61,278 nt of DNA from NCBI RefSeq assembly GCF_028416595.1, contig NZ_JAMQKC010000013.1, positions 1 through 61,278 on the forward strand, read 5' to 3'. Each line of letters starts with the position of its first letter. Positions within the stretch are counted from its first letter, which is position 1. The notes under the pieces are model-generated. The model was not told where the DNA came from. It did not search any database and saw only the letters and a program-made list of their open reading frames with translations. Both the position numbers and the translations under genes were made by a program. Positions 29,507-41,099 of this stretch are shown piece after piece. Source of the DNA: Aquibacillus salsiterrae (GTDB lineage Bacteria > Bacillota > Bacilli > Bacillales > Amphibacillaceae).

Positions 29507-32062
29507 ATGGTGGATAATCAACGTCCACAAGTTCAAGAAGTAAATATTGGGCAAGAAATGAGAACATCGTTTTTGGATTATGCCATGAGTGTTATCGTCT
29601 CTCGTGCATTACCTGATGTTAGAGACGGATTGAAGCCTGTACACCGAAGAATCCTTTATGCGATGAATGACTTAGGAATGCACTCAGATAAAGCATACAA
29701 AAAGTCTGCACGTATTGTTGGGGATGTAATTGGTAAGTATCACCCGCATGGTGACTCTGCTGTGTATGAAGCAATGGTACGGATGGCTCAAGATTTCAGT
29801 TATAGGTACATGCTAGTTGATGGCCATGGTAACTTCGGTTCTGTGGACGGTGACCCAGCTGCTGCAATGCGTTATACAGAAGCACGTATGTCAAAGATTT
29901 CGATGGAATTATTACGAGACATCAATAAAGATACGATCGACTACATGGATAACTATGACGGTTCAGAAAGAGAACCAAAGGTATTACCTTCTCGTTTTCC
30001 AAATTTACTTGTTAATGGTGCTTCTGGTATTGCTGTTGGTATGGCCACAAATATTCCTCCACATCAGCTTGGAGAGGTAATTGACGGTGTCTTAGCACTA
30101 AGTAAAAACCCTGATATTACAATTGATGAACTAATGGATGAATATATTTTTGGACCAGACTTCCCTACTGCTGCACAAATATTAGGTAGAAGCGGAATTC
30201 GTAAAGCTTACGAAACTGGTAAAGGGTCCATTACAATTCGAGCAAGGGCACATATCGAAGAGCATGCTAATGGAAAATCTACTATCCTAGTTACCGAATT
30301 ACCTTATCAAGTGAATAAGGCAAAGTTGATTGAAAAAATCGCAGAGCTTGCTAGGGATAAGAAAATAGAAGGTATTACCGATCTACGTGATGAATCTGAC
30401 CGTAACGGAATGCGGGTAGTGATTGAATTACGTCGCGATGCAAATCCAAATGTTTTATTAAACAATTTGTATAAGCAGACAGCAATGCAAACAACCTTTG
30501 GGGTTAATATATTAGCACTTGTTGATGGACAACCTAAAGTTCTTAATCTCAAACAATGTTTAGAAGAATACTTAGAGCATCAAAAGGTTGTAATTAAGCG
30601 CCGGACTGCCTATGAGTTAAGAAAAGCAGAAGCACGTGCCCATATTTTAGAAGGACTTCGTATTGCACTTGATCACATTGATGAGATCATTGCTTTAATT
30701 CGTTCTTCTGCAACAGCAGATATCGCAAGAGAAGGTTTAATGAGTAAATTTGAGCTTTCTGAAAAGCAAGCACAAGCAATCTTGGACATGCGTTTGCAAC
30801 GTTTAACTGGTTTAGAAAGAGAAAAAATTGAAGAAGAGTACAAAGAATTAGTTAAACTAATTGCTGAGTTAAAAGCAATTTTAGCTGATGAAGAAAAAGT
30901 ATTAGAAATTATTCGTGATGAATTAACAGAAATAAAAGAACGCTTTAATGATGAAAGAAGAACAGAAATTGCGCTTGGTGGTACAGACTTTTTCGAGGAT
31001 GAAGATTTAATTCCTGAAGAAAACATTGTAATTACGTTAACCCACCAAGGTTATGTGAAACGTCTACCATCTTCAACTTACCGTGTCCAGCGAAGAGGTG
31101 GTCGTGGTGTACAAGGGATGGGAACGAATGAGGATGACTTTGTCGAACATTTAGTATCTTGTTCTACCCATGATACCGTTCTTTTCTTCACTAATAAAGG
31201 GAAGGTCTACAAGGCTAAAGGCTATGAGGTACCAGAATTTAGTCGGACGGCAAAAGGAATTCCTATTATTAATTTATTAGAAATTGAAAAAGAAGAATGG
31301 ATCAATGCCGTCATTACCGTTAGTGAATTCGTTGATGACTGGTATTTATTCTTTACTACAAGACAAGGGATATCAAAGCGAACAACTTTATCGCAATTTG
31401 CCAATATTCGAAAAGGTGGGTTAATTGCGTTAAACCTTCGTGATGAGGATGAGCTTATCTCTGTTCGTTTAACAGATGGATTTAAACACATTATGATTGG
31501 AACACAAAATGGCTATTTAATTCGCTTCCCAGAAGATCAAATCCGTTCGATGGGTCGAACAGCTGCAGGGGTAAAAGGAATCTCCTTACGTGACGATGAC
31601 CGTGTTGTTTCAATGGAAATTATTGAAGACGGCTTACAAGTATTAAACGTAACGGAAAATGGTTATGGAAAACGAACAAATGCCGAAGAGTATCGAATCA
31701 CTAATCGTGGTGGTAAAGGAATTGTAACGAGTAATGTAACAGATAAGACAGGCAAAATTGTTACAGTAAAGGCTGTAACTGGGGAAGAAGATATTATGAT
31801 TATCACCGTATCTGGTGTGTTAATTCGGATGCCTGTCAAAGGGATTTCTGTCACTGGTCGGAATACACAAGGTGTTCGACTGATTAAATTGCAGGAAGAA
31901 GAAAAGGTTGCAACAGTTGCACGAATAGATACAGAAGATGATGATGAAATAGTTGAAGGTGAACTAGACGAAACAACAGAAGTAACAGAAGTAATAGAAG
32001 AAAATACTGATTTAGAACCTGATTTGGATACAGAACCAGATTCAGACAATAGCGAAGAATAG
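29507..32062 (+). CDS. gyrA: DNA gyrase subunit A
   Basis: 851 residues. Winged-helix and tower domains with catalytic Tyr in [10 protein letters not shown]. The quinolone-resistance region reads [10 protein letters not shown], i.e. the usual drug-sensitive Ser and Glu. The C-terminal beta-pinwheel has the GyrA box [12 protein letters not shown] long acidic Asp/Glu/Thr tail ends the protein. AGGAGGTAATT precedes the ATG. Confidence 0.97.
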   Translation: MVDNQRPQVQEVNIGQEMRTSFLDYAMSVIVSRALPDVRDGLKPVHRRILYAMNDLGMHSDKAYKKSARIVGDVIGKYHPHGDSAVYEAMVRMAQDFSYRYMLVDGHGNFGSVDGDPAAAMRYTEARMSKISMELLRDINKDTIDYMDNYDGSEREPKVLPSRFPNLLVNGASGIAVGMATNIPPHQLGEVIDGVLALSKNPDITIDELMDEYIFGPDFPTAAQILGRSGIRKAYETGKGSITIRARAHIEEHANGKSTILVTELPYQVNKAKLIEKIAELARDKKIEGITDLRDESDRNGMRVVIELRRDANPNVLLNNLYKQTAMQTTFGVNILALVDGQPKVLNLKQCLEEYLEHQKVVIKRRTAYELRKAEARAHILEGLRIALDHIDEIIALIRSSATADIAREGLMSKFELSEKQAQAILDMRLQRLTGLEREKIEEEYKELVKLIAELKAILADEEKVLEIIRDELTEIKERFNDERRTEIALGGTDFFEDEDLIPEENIVITLTHQGYVKRLPSSTYRVQRRGGRGVQGMGTNEDDFVEHLVSCSTHDTVLFFTNKGKVYKAKGYEVPEFSRTAKGIPIINLLEIEKEEWINAVITVSEFVDDWYLFFTTRQGISKRTTLSQFANIRKGGLIALNLRDEDELISVRLTDGFKHIMIGTQNGYLIRFPEDQIRSMGRTAAGVKGISLRDDDRVVSMEIIEDGLQVLNVTENGYGKRTNAEEYRITNRGGKGIVTSNVTDKTGKIVTVKAVTGEEDIMIITVSGVLIRMPVKGISVTGRNTQGVRLIKLQEEEKVATVARIDTEDDDEIVEGELDETTEVTEVIEENTDLEPDLDTEPDSDNSEE

Positions 32063-32069
32063 TTAAAGA

Positions 32070-32100
32070 AAAGAGTCCCGTATACATATCGGGGCTCTAT
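32070..32100 (+). terminator. Weak hairpin after gyrA
   Basis: GAGTCCCG/TCGGGGCTC stem but only TATTCAT behind it; read-through into the HD-GYP gene is likely. Confidence 0.45.
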
Positions 32101-32129
32101 TCATATGCCAATCAAAGGGTGTGAAAAGG

Positions 32130-33221
32130 ATGTTTGTCCATCCAAAGCAATTAATTCCTGGTTGTTTCATTGTTCGTGATGTTATCGGAAAAACGAATTA
32201 CCCGATTGTATCTAAAAACACGATTGTCCGTGATATCCATATTGAAATTCTAAACAAATTTCTTATCGAGCAAGTAGAAGTTGCTAATCAACTAGAGAAT
32301 GGGTCTCCCTTTATTCCACATGAACTAAGCAATATCAAGCCAAAGGATTCAAATTTAAATGATTGGAATTACCATCCAATCACATTTGAGGATTATTATT
32401 GGAACGCTGTAAATGGGTATAAACAGGTATATGAGGGTATTCAAAGTGGCTCTCCTATTGATATGAATGAGATTCGACACTTTGCTATTCCATTATTTGA
32501 ACAAATTGACGACCTTGGATTAACTATTTATTTATTACATACTTTTTCATCCAAACAAGACTATTTTTTTCATCATGCAATTGGGATGGGAGTAATAGCT
32601 GCCTTTTTAGCAAAAAAACGGGGAATTGAAAAGGAATGGATTCAAATAGGATTAGCAGGACTACTTGCAGATAGTGGTATGGCAAAGCTGACGCGTGGAC
32701 TCTTTAAAAAAGAGGGCAAGTTATCTGAGACAGAATATAAGGAGATTAAATTACATCCCACTTATTCGTACCGATTAGTTGAGAAAATACCATCGTTAAC
32801 AATAGGAGCAAAATTAGCCATTTTGCAGCATCACGAACGAATGGATGGGACTGGTTATCCATTAGGTGTGAAAAGAAATAAAATTCACCCATATGCTTAC
32901 ATCGTTGCCATTAGTGACACTTATCACGCAATGACATCGGAAAGATTACATCAAGTGAAACAGTCTCCATTTAAAGTAATAGAGGAGATGCTTCAAGACC
33001 ATTATCAAAAAATTGATCATGAAGTGTTTATGACATTTGTTCAACAGTTGACTAATTTTTCGACAGGAACAAAAGTGAAGCTGTCAAATGGCCAAACAGC
33101 TGAAATTGTATTTGTTTACCAACATTATCCAACAAGACCAATGGTACGACTAACAGAAGACAATACTATTGTTTCGCTAAAAGACCACCGCAATCTATAC
33201 ATAGATGAAATAGTAAAGTAG
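32130..33221 (+). CDS. HD-GYP-type protein with a degenerate HD motif
   Basis: 363 residues from ATG 32130 (GGGTG about 8 nt upstream). The HD-GYP fold is seen in FHHAIGMGVIAAFLAKKRG, LQHHERMDGTGYPLG and VAISDTYHAMTSER. Normal enzymes read HDIGK in the second motif; here it is LLADSGMAK, so the first metal-binding His and the Lys are missing. HD-GYP enzymes hydrolyse cyclic di-GMP; with this change catalysis is doubtful. It is in the spot after gyrA where several Bacillaceae carry such a gene. Confidence 0.85.
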   Translation: MFVHPKQLIPGCFIVRDVIGKTNYPIVSKNTIVRDIHIEILNKFLIEQVEVANQLENGSPFIPHELSNIKPKDSNLNDWNYHPITFEDYYWNAVNGYKQVYEGIQSGSPIDMNEIRHFAIPLFEQIDDLGLTIYLLHTFSSKQDYFFHHAIGMGVIAAFLAKKRGIEKEWIQIGLAGLLADSGMAKLTRGLFKKEGKLSETEYKEIKLHPTYSYRLVEKIPSLTIGAKLAILQHHERMDGTGYPLGVKRNKIHPYAYIVAISDTYHAMTSERLHQVKQSPFKVIEEMLQDHYQKIDHEVFMTFVQQLTNFSTGTKVKLSNGQTAEIVFVYQHYPTRPMVRLTEDNTIVSLKDHRNLYIDEIVK

Positions 33222-33227
33222 GTAAGT

Positions 33228-33265
33228 GACAAGGCTACAAGAGTTGTAGCCTTGTCATTTTTTTT
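33228..33265 (+). terminator. Terminator of the HD-GYP gene
   Basis: Perfect 12-bp stem GACAAGGCTACA/TGTAGCCTTGTC followed by eight or more T. Confidence 0.95.
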
Positions 33266-33269
33266 GCAA

Positions 33270-33445
33270 GGAAAGAAAGTATAATAAAATCCAAGAGCTG
33301 TCTAGCTCCGGGCACCTAGCCCGCCTGAGGTCATAAGTCAATCCTTCTGTGGCAAAGACCACCACGGTCCAGTCATGTCTTAGGCCTGCCTTAGTCTAAC
33401 CAAGGTACAGTGTCGATGCAAGGCCCGACCATCGACAGAAACAGC
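33270..33445 (+). repeat. Dispersed intergenic repeat, copy 7 (long form) plus ATCGACAGAA element
   Basis: AAAGAAAGTATAATAAAATCC, AAGAGCTGTCTAGCTCCGGG, GCCTGAGGTCATAAGTCAAT, GTGGCAAAGACCACCACGG and a diverged end. It is followed by TGTCGATG...ACCATCGACAGAA (33411-33439), a small palindrome that recurs at 38957 and 39008. Confidence 0.75.
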
Positions 33446-33502
33446 ACATAACAGAGCCAAGTTTCAAAAGGTGTTAAGTACTAATACTTTTACCAACTTT
33501 AT

Positions 33503-34465
33503 TTAGTCGTTTTTTTGTTGATATAGAAAGAGCCCTAGTAAAAAAGGGATTTTCGTTGCTGTTACATCTAAAAATTGCTTGATAAACGGATAATCTTCTG
33601 TCGGTAACGTGTGAAGTAAATCGCCCCACCATTCTGTTTCATAACGGCAAATCATACTCAAATTATAGAGCAATAAATAATGATTCATCACTTCGTTGCT
33701 TGTTGAAAATAAGTGTCTTTTAGCTGGAAAATAAAAGGTTTGTTCCTTTAAATGAAAATAAAAAGGTCCTTTTGATGAAGGCGATAAAGGTTCGTCTAAA
33801 AAGAGTTCAAGATGACCATTTTTTTGAACCGTTTGCTTAATGGTTGGTAAACAATTAGAGAGCTTTGCAATAAAGTTATTTTCTGTTAAGTGATAGTCGT
33901 CTAATAACTGATAAGGTAAAACAATTTGTTCAGCTTGGTAGTGACTGACAGGCACCAAAACGTCTTTTCCACGATGAAATTGATATAAAGAATTTAATTC
34001 TGGGATGGTGGCAAGCAATTGATCCATATTCGTTTTTTCAAAGGAAAGTTGTTCAAAATGATATAGATGTTTACAAATATAGGGGAACAATCCTTTATGT
34101 TGAACCTTTACTTCGTCTTGTAGAAAGGAATACTGCTGTTTCTTACGTTTCCTCGTTGATACCCCGTGTGCTAGCATACTTGTATTTTCTGGATATTGTG
34201 GTCTGCATGTTAATAGACATGCCTTTAATAAATGAACCATCCCATAAAAATACATAATTGGTTTCACTGTCATCATCGATGCTTGTCCAGCTTGATAAAA
34301 TTGTAGTCCGTGTTGTAAATAATATAAAAACCGATAGCTATTCTCATAACTATTCAAGTTAACATCATCCATTTCTTGTTTTTGATAACAGGATTCTAAA
34401 AACTTTTGTGATGTATGTACAGAAGATAAGTATTGTAGAAAGTCAAAAATTTTTTTTTTAATCAT
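33503..34465 (-). CDS. yaaC: YaaC family protein
   Basis: 320 residues. It has the conserved start of YaaC (QYLSSVHTSQKFLESCY), SLNS/YENSYRFLYYLQHG, then PIMYFYGMVHLLKACLLT. Function unknown. It sits between gyrA and guaB and faces backwards, exactly as in B. subtilis. AAAGGGAT precedes the ATG. Mostly helical, no signal peptide, probably cytoplasmic. Confidence 0.9.
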   Translation of the reverse strand: MIKKKIFDFLQYLSSVHTSQKFLESCYQKQEMDDVNLNSYENSYRFLYYLQHGLQFYQAGQASMMTVKPIMYFYGMVHLLKACLLTCRPQYPENTSMLAHGVSTRKRKKQQYSFLQDEVKVQHKGLFPYICKHLYHFEQLSFEKTNMDQLLATIPELNSLYQFHRGKDVLVPVSHYQAEQIVLPYQLLDDYHLTENNFIAKLSNCLPTIKQTVQKNGHLELFLDEPLSPSSKGPFYFHLKEQTFYFPAKRHLFSTSNEVMNHYLLLYNLSMICRYETEWWGDLLHTLPTEDYPFIKQFLDVTATKIPFLLGLFLYQQKND

Positions 34466-34640
34466 AATAAATCCCTTTCCTTATTTCCGAGATAAATTTA
34501 TTACCATTAATTACCTGCTTTGCCATCACATTTAAAATGAAAACGCTTAGCTTAATTTTTGCTTGATAAAAGGGTTGAAAAACAGTAAATGTTATCGTAT
34601 TGTAAATAACAATAACAATTTCGACGTATTCTTACAGGTT
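34466..34640. other. yaaC-guaB divergent promoter region
   Basis: AT-rich, no gene. It must contain the yaaC promoter; I see no clear operator. Confidence 0.35.
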
Positions 34641-34644
34641 TTTT

Positions 34645-34832
34645 AAGATAGAAAGTAAAAAATCCAAATGCTGTCAGGGGTAAGCAAGGCGCCCTGCGCT
34701 TTTCTTAATTGTCTAGCTTCAGCGCCCACCCCATCCGAGTCGTAAGACAATCCTCTGCATGGCAAAGACCGCCATTACGAGGCTTGTCTTACGCTTGTCA
34801 GGGGTAAGCAAGGCGCTTACGCTTTTCTTAAT
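34645..34832 (+). repeat. Dispersed intergenic repeat, copy 8 (long form)
   Basis: GATAGAAAGTAAAAAATCC, CTGTCAGGGGTAAGCAAGGC, GCGCTTTTCTTAATTGTCTAG, then GAGTCGTAAGACAATCC, GTGGCAAA-like GCATGGCAAAGACCGCCAT, GGCTTGTCTTACGCTTGTC and the end GCTTACGCTTTTCTTA. TCGTAAGACAA and TTGTCTTACGC can pair, giving a large hairpin. Confidence 0.75.
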
Positions 34833-34835
34833 TAG

Positions 34836-36347
<1,512 letters not shown>

Positions 36348-36358
36348 GCATGATAAGA

Positions 36359-36388
36359 GACTGGATTCTTTGGAATTCAGTCTTTTTC
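36359..36388 (+). terminator. guaB terminator
   Basis: GACTGGATTC/GAATTCAGTC stem with a G-U pair, then TTTTTC. Confidence 0.85.
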
Positions 36389-36392
36389 TAAC

Positions 36393-36475
36393 AAGATAAG
36401 AAAGAAAAAATCCAAACGTGGAACATCAAGCGACAGCCACGTCTAGCGAAAGCGCTTTGTGACAAGATAAGCATT
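36393..36475 (+). repeat. Dispersed intergenic repeat, copy 9 (variant)
   Basis: GATAAGAAAGAAAAAATCCAA, CGTGGAACATCAAGCGACAG, CCACGTCTAGCGAAAGCGCTT. This is the AACGTGGATAACATTCAG sub-type also seen at 43775 and 60200. Confidence 0.55.
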
Positions 36476-36508
36476 TGAGGATTGGCAATGAGGATAGGAG
36501 CGAACTAG

Positions 36509-37222
36509 ATGCTAATACCAGACAAGGTCCATCCGTCCTGGACTTCATTTTTAACTGAGGAGATAAAGTCGGAACTACTAGAGATAGAGACCAAGATTGG
36601 GACTAATTTTAATCCTACGAAACCAGAAAACATTTTAAGATTTTTGACGACTAATCTCGATGAAAAACGGGTAATCTGGCTTGGTCAAGATGTTTATCCT
36701 GCAGAAGGAGTTGCAACAGGCAGAGCATTTGAAGTTGGTAATCTCACGAGTTGGAATCAACCATTTCGCCAAATTTCTATAAAAAATATTGTTCGGTTAA
36801 TCCATAAAACGTATAACCATATCGAATCTTATGATGAAATTAAAAGTTTTACAGACATTAAGCACGAAATAGCAGAAAACGTCTTTCCAATTAAGCCGCC
36901 TAAAGAGTGGTTTAATTCTCTAGATGAGCAAGGAGTCCTCTTTTTGAATAAATCTTTTACATGCGCGATTGGGAAGGCAAATAGTCACCAGGCAATCTGG
37001 CAATTTTTCTCCAAACGAGTGATTCGTTACATTTCGGATAGAAGACCAGATATGATTTGGTTTCTATGGGGAAAAGAAGCCAAGGCATCTGATGTATTTA
37101 TTAATCATGGGAAAATCTATACTAGTAGACATCCAATGATGTGTAGTAAAACGTATGAGGATGATTTTTTAAAATCAAATGGTTTTAAAGAGACGAGCCA
37201 TCTCATAAACTGGTTGGGGTAG
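36509..37222 (+). CDS. Divergent family-1 uracil-DNA glycosylase homologue
   Basis: 237 residues. Layout follows Ung: WLGQDVYPAEGVATGRAFEV in place of GQDPYHGPGQAHGLAFSV, VLFLNKSFTCAIGKANSH, IWFLWGKEA and TSRHPMMCSKT in place of SPHPSPLS. The catalytic Asp and the following Tyr are kept; the His of the first motif is Pro, and the minor-groove loop HPSPL has become HPMMC. It may remove uracil or a different lesion, or have another role. AGGAG precedes the ATG. Confidence 0.75.
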   Translation: MLIPDKVHPSWTSFLTEEIKSELLEIETKIGTNFNPTKPENILRFLTTNLDEKRVIWLGQDVYPAEGVATGRAFEVGNLTSWNQPFRQISIKNIVRLIHKTYNHIESYDEIKSFTDIKHEIAENVFPIKPPKEWFNSLDEQGVLFLNKSFTCAIGKANSHQAIWQFFSKRVIRYISDRRPDMIWFLWGKEAKASDVFINHGKIYTSRHPMMCSKTYEDDFLKSNGFKETSHLINWLG

Positions 37223-37321
37223 TGGACACTTGCAAAACCAAAATGAAATGAAGTTTCCCTTTATGAATTGGTGTGATAAAATAGCTGAGGTGTATACTTA
37301 AATTGTGGGGGTAGAGCTAAG

Positions 37322-38659
37322 TTGAAACATAAATTACGAGCATCTTTTCTAAATATACTTGTGTTAGTTACCTTGTTCTCAAGTATCGTTGTGGCGCCTG
37401 CTGTTGCAAGTGCGGCTGAAACAGTAGATGTGGAAGCAGAATCTGCTATATTAGTTGATGCACAAACAGGTAAAATTTTATTTGAGAAAAATGCAGATTT
37501 AAAGTTACCACCAGCAAGTATGACAAAAATGATGACAGAGTATTTGGTATTGGAAGCCATCAATAATGGTGAAATTAGTTGGGATACGACAACACAAATA
37601 AGTGATTATCCGTATAGTATCTCCAGTAATCCTTCTTTTTCAGGAATAGGCTTGATTCAAGACAAAGATTACACAGTTCGTCAATTGTATGAGGCAATGG
37701 CAATTATTTCTGATAACGCAACAACAATTGCCTTAGCTGAGCTTGTTGCAGGTTCTGAAGGTGAATTTGTCAAAATGATGAATGCTAAGGCCGAAGAGAT
37801 CGGCTTACCTGATTATCAATTCGTTAATGCAACAGGACTTTCCAATGAAGACTTAGGTGATAACTATCCTGAAGGAACGGATCCAAGCGCTGATAACTTA
37901 ATGTCAGCTAAGTCATCTGCTATATTAGCTTATAACTTAGTCAATGATTATCCTGAAGCACTAGATATCTCGAGTACAATGATGTCTGAATTAGACGGTA
38001 GACCATTAGAGAACTTAAACTGGATGCTTCCGTGGGATAATAATAACTTTGCTCAATTTGGATTTGAAGGTGTGGATGGGTTAAAAACCGGTTGGACAGA
38101 GGAAGCAGGATACTGTTTTACAGGAACTGCAGAACGTGATGGAAGACGTGTTATCACAGTTGTAATGCGAACAGACAGTAAAGGTGCACGCTTTGCAGAG
38201 ACGAAAAAATTAATGGAATATGGTTTCTCTAAGTTTTCTAAGGAAGAACTATTTCCTGCTGGGTATCAAATTGAAGGTGAATCAGCCTTACCAGTAGCAA
38301 AAGGGAAAGAAGATACCGTTGAGATTGCTGCAAAAGACGCGATTACGGAAATGATTAGAAATGGTGAGAAAGAAAATTATTCAGTTAACTATGTCTTAGA
38401 TGAAAGTGTACTTAACGAAGATGGTGAACTTGTTGCACCGATTGAAAAAGGTACAAAAGTAGGTACGATGGAATTAGTGTACAATGGGGAAACAGATTAT
38501 GGCTATATTGGTAAAGACCAAGTTACCCAAACGGTAGATGTTGTGACAACAGGTGCCATTGAAAAGGCAAACTGGTTTGTGCTAGCTATTAGCTCGATCG
38601 GTGACTTCTTTGGAAACATTTTCTCTAGTATTTCAAATTTGATTAAAGGCATGTTCTAA
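37322..38659 (+). CDS. dacA: D-alanyl-D-alanine carboxypeptidase DacA (PBP5)
   Basis: 445 residues from TTG 37322 (GGGGGT about 9 nt upstream). A signal peptide ends near ASA/AETVD. Catalytic motifs: SMTK (SxxK), SDN (IISDNATT) and KTG (GLKTGWTEEAGYC). A C-terminal beta domain and an amphipathic membrane-anchoring helix end the protein. It trims the terminal D-Ala from peptidoglycan pentapeptides on the outer face of the membrane. Confidence 0.96.
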   Translation: MKHKLRASFLNILVLVTLFSSIVVAPAVASAAETVDVEAESAILVDAQTGKILFEKNADLKLPPASMTKMMTEYLVLEAINNGEISWDTTTQISDYPYSISSNPSFSGIGLIQDKDYTVRQLYEAMAIISDNATTIALAELVAGSEGEFVKMMNAKAEEIGLPDYQFVNATGLSNEDLGDNYPEGTDPSADNLMSAKSSAILAYNLVNDYPEALDISSTMMSELDGRPLENLNWMLPWDNNNFAQFGFEGVDGLKTGWTEEAGYCFTGTAERDGRRVITVVMRTDSKGARFAETKKLMEYGFSKFSKEELFPAGYQIEGESALPVAKGKEDTVEIAAKDAITEMIRNGEKENYSVNYVLDESVLNEDGELVAPIEKGTKVGTMELVYNGETDYGYIGKDQVTQTVDVVTTGAIEKANWFVLAISSIGDFFGNIFSSISNLIKGMF

Positions 38660-38673
38660 ATTTTATAGACAAC

Positions 38674-38716
38674 AAAGCGGCTTGGTGTTTGAGGAATACC
38701 AAGCCGCTTTTTTTAC
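38674..38716 (+). terminator. dacA terminator
   Basis: AAAGCGGCTTGGT/ACCAAGCCGCTTT perfect 13-bp stem followed by T-run. Confidence 0.93.
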
Positions 38717-38857
38717 AGGGTAAGAAACCACCATGGCTTTCTGCAGCCACCATCTATGATGAAAAAAGGATAGCATTTATTAATTGTTGAGTGTGCTGTA
38801 ATTTTTTTGGGTATATTTATTAATTTGTACTCTGCTTACAATGCCTTTTTTCATACA

Positions 38858-38952
38858 AAAGCATAAAAAAAATCCAGGAGCTGTCTAGCTCTGGGCGCCT
38901 ACCCCGCTTAAGCTTGTCGGGGGTGCCCAAGACGCCCTGCGCTTTTCTTACA
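38858..38952 (+). repeat. Dispersed intergenic repeat, copy 10
   Basis: AAAAGCATAAAAAAAATCC, AGGAGCTGTCTAGCTCTGGG, CGCCTACCCCGCTTAAGC, TTGTCGGGGGTGCCCAAG, GCCCTGCGCTTTTCTTA. A clean medium-length copy that gives the best reading of the consensus. Confidence 0.75.
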
Positions 38953-38954
38953 AG

Positions 38955-39040
38955 TGTTGATGATGCCCAGGATCATCGACAGAATTAAGTTTAGATTAGG
39001 CAAAAGTGTAGATGATGGACCCAATCATCGACAGAATAGG
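38955..39040 (+). repeat. Tandem ATCATCGACAGAA elements
   Basis: TTGATGATGCCCAGGATCATC followed by GACAGAA, and TAGATGATGGACCCAATCATC followed by GACAGAATAGG, about 50 bp apart. Each is a short palindrome (GATGAT/ATCATC). A third relative is at 33411-33439. The rest of 39041-39235 upstream of pdxS shows no other feature. Confidence 0.55.
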
Positions 39041-39255
39041 GATTGATAAAAGAAAAATGTGTCAATGAAGAAGAAGCTAATCACCACAGTCGTTAATAAA
39101 ACAGTCATTTTTAAGCAACTTTGGAATAGTTGTCTGGTTTACTTGCTAATTTGTTTGAAATTGTTATACAATGTTGAATAATAATGTATAATATATCAGA
39201 TATTTCTAAATAGAGATTCGTAATCAATTTGTGCAAAATGGGAGGATAATCAAAT

Positions 39256-40140
39256 ATGTCAAATTTAGGTACAGATCGCGTAAAACGTGGAATGGCAGAA
39301 ATGCAAAAAGGTGGCGTCATCATGGACGTTATCAATGCAGAGCAAGCTAAAATTGCAGAAGAAGCTGGTGCAGTTGCGGTTATGGCACTTGAACGAGTTC
39401 CATCAGACATTCGTGCAGCTGGCGGTGTAGCAAGAATGGCAGACCCAACAATCGTTGAAGAAGTAATGAATGCTGTTAGTATTCCAGTCATGGCAAAAGC
39501 TCGTATCGGACATATTGTTGAAGCAAGAGTATTAGAAGCAATGGGCGTTGACTACATTGACGAGAGTGAAGTACTTACTCCAGCTGATGAAGTTTACCAC
39601 CTGTTAAAGAGCGATTATACTGTTCCATTTGTTTGCGGATGTCGTAATATTGGCGAAGCTGCTCGTCGTATTGGTGAAGGCGCATCAATGCTTCGTACCA
39701 AAGGTGAGCCAGGAACAGGTAACATTGTTGAAGCGGTTCGTCATATGCGTGAAGTACAAACACAAATTCGTCAATTAATTCATATGTCAAAAGATGAAAT
39801 CATGACATTTGCTAAAGAACATGGTGCTCCATATGAAGTACTATTAGATATAAAAGAAAGAGGACGTCTACCGGTTGTTAACTTTGCTGCTGGCGGAGTA
39901 GCTACACCTGCTGATGCTGCATTAATGATGCAACTTGGTGCAGATGGTGTATTCGTTGGGTCAGGTATTTTTAAATCAGACAACCCAGCAAAGTTTGCTC
40001 GTGCTATTGTTGAAGCAACAACACATTATGAAGATTATGAATTAATTGCAAAAGTATCAAAAGGACTTGGTACAGCAATGAAAGGTCTTGAAATTAGTAC
40101 AATTGCTCCTGAACAACGTATGCAAGACCGCGGATGGTAA
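39256..40140 (+). CDS. pdxS: Pyridoxal 5'-phosphate synthase, lyase subunit PdxS
   Basis: 294 residues, a TIM barrel. [16 protein letters not shown], the active-site region [14 protein letters not shown] with the flanking Lys residues, and [16 protein letters not shown] are typical. It builds PLP from ribose 5-phosphate, glyceraldehyde 3-phosphate and ammonia from PdxT. GGGAGG precedes the ATG. Confidence 0.97.
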   Translation: MSNLGTDRVKRGMAEMQKGGVIMDVINAEQAKIAEEAGAVAVMALERVPSDIRAAGGVARMADPTIVEEVMNAVSIPVMAKARIGHIVEARVLEAMGVDYIDESEVLTPADEVYHLLKSDYTVPFVCGCRNIGEAARRIGEGASMLRTKGEPGTGNIVEAVRHMREVQTQIRQLIHMSKDEIMTFAKEHGAPYEVLLDIKERGRLPVVNFAAGGVATPADAALMMQLGADGVFVGSGIFKSDNPAKFARAIVEATTHYEDYELIAKVSKGLGTAMKGLEISTIAPEQRMQDRGW

Positions 40141-40160
40141 TTAAAAAGGAGAATGTAACA

Positions 40161-40754
40161 ATGACAAAAGTAGGCGTTTTAGGACTTCAAGGTGCAGTAA
40201 GGGAACATGTTCAGTCCATTGAAGCATCCGGTGCAGAAGCGTTGATCATTAAACGAAAAGAACAATTAGATGAAATAGATGGTTTAGTTCTTCCAGGTGG
40301 CGAAAGTACAACGATGCGTCGTCTCATTGATAAGTATGATTTTTTCGATGCACTTATAAATTTTGGTAAATCGGGTAAACCTATCTTTGGAACATGTGCA
40401 GGTTTAATTTTACTAGCGAAAGAAATCGTTGGACAAGATCATGCCCATTTGCAGCTAATGGATATGAAGGTGGAAAGAAATGCATTTGGCCGACAAAAGG
40501 ATTCTTTTGAAGCTGCACTAAACATCAAAGGTATTGGTGCAGATTTTGATGCAGTATTTATTCGTGCTCCATATGTTGTTGAGGTTGGCGACGATGTAGA
40601 AGTATTAGCAAGCTATAAAGGTAATATCGTTGCTGCAAGACAAGGTCATTACCTATGTAGTGCTTTTCATCCCGAGTTAACTGATGACCTTCGAATGGTA
40701 CACTATTTTGTCGAAATGGTTGAACAATCAATAAAACAACTTGCATCATCGTAA
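40161..40754 (+). CDS. pdxT: Pyridoxal 5'-phosphate synthase, glutaminase subunit PdxT
   Basis: 197 residues from ATG 40161 (AAAAGGAGA upstream), 20 nt after pdxS. Glutamine amidotransferase triad: Cys in [11 protein letters not shown], His and Glu in [20 protein letters not shown] forms the oxyanion region. It supplies ammonia to the PdxS dodecamer. Confidence 0.97.
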   Translation: MTKVGVLGLQGAVREHVQSIEASGAEALIIKRKEQLDEIDGLVLPGGESTTMRRLIDKYDFFDALINFGKSGKPIFGTCAGLILLAKEIVGQDHAHLQLMDMKVERNAFGRQKDSFEAALNIKGIGADFDAVFIRAPYVVEVGDDVEVLASYKGNIVAARQGHYLCSAFHPELTDDLRMVHYFVEMVEQSIKQLASS

Positions 40755-40779
40755 AATATTAGCTATTCTATACTATAAA

Positions 40780-41038
40780 ATAAGTGAAAACGTTGATAGG
40801 AAATAGTAACTGTGTTTCTATCTTAAGAGAGCCGATGGTCGGTGAAAATCGGTGTTAGGGGCCTGTGAATCCATCCTTTGAGTGGTGTGCTGAAAGAAGT
40901 AGGCAAACCCGGTTGTTTCTGATAATGACAACCGTTATCCAAAAAATGAGCCGGAAGAGCAATCTTCAATCAGGGTGGTATCGCGGGTTAACTCTCGTCC
41001 CTATATTTATTTAGGGATGGGAGTTTTTTATTTCAAAA
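40780..41038 (+). promoter_or_regulatory. T-box riboswitch of serS
   Basis: The T-box AGGGTGGTATCGCGG lies at 40972-40986. In stem I the specifier reads UCC (Ser) at 40870-40872 in GTGAATCCATCC. The terminator AACTCTCGTCCCTA/TAGGGATGGGAGTT with T-run is at 40990-41033; the T-box can pair with part of it to form the antiterminator. Uncharged tRNA-Ser should raise serS expression. A possible promoter TTGCAT-17-TATTCT lies at 40741-40769. Confidence 0.95.
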
Positions 41039-41099
41039 AAACAGCTCCAGCATTGGTGTTAAGTTACGAAAAAATCATGTAGAAGGAGGATATTTACAT

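Noticed and set aside
31663-32049. 128-codon Ser/Val-rich ORF opposite the gyrA 3' end
   Set aside because: It is the antisense of the acidic GyrA tail, a known source of long false frames.
40784-40797. CcpA operator (TGAAAACGTTGATA) upstream of serS
   Set aside because: 13 of 14 match, but it is at the base of the T-box leader and no link between serS and carbon catabolite control is known; probably chance.
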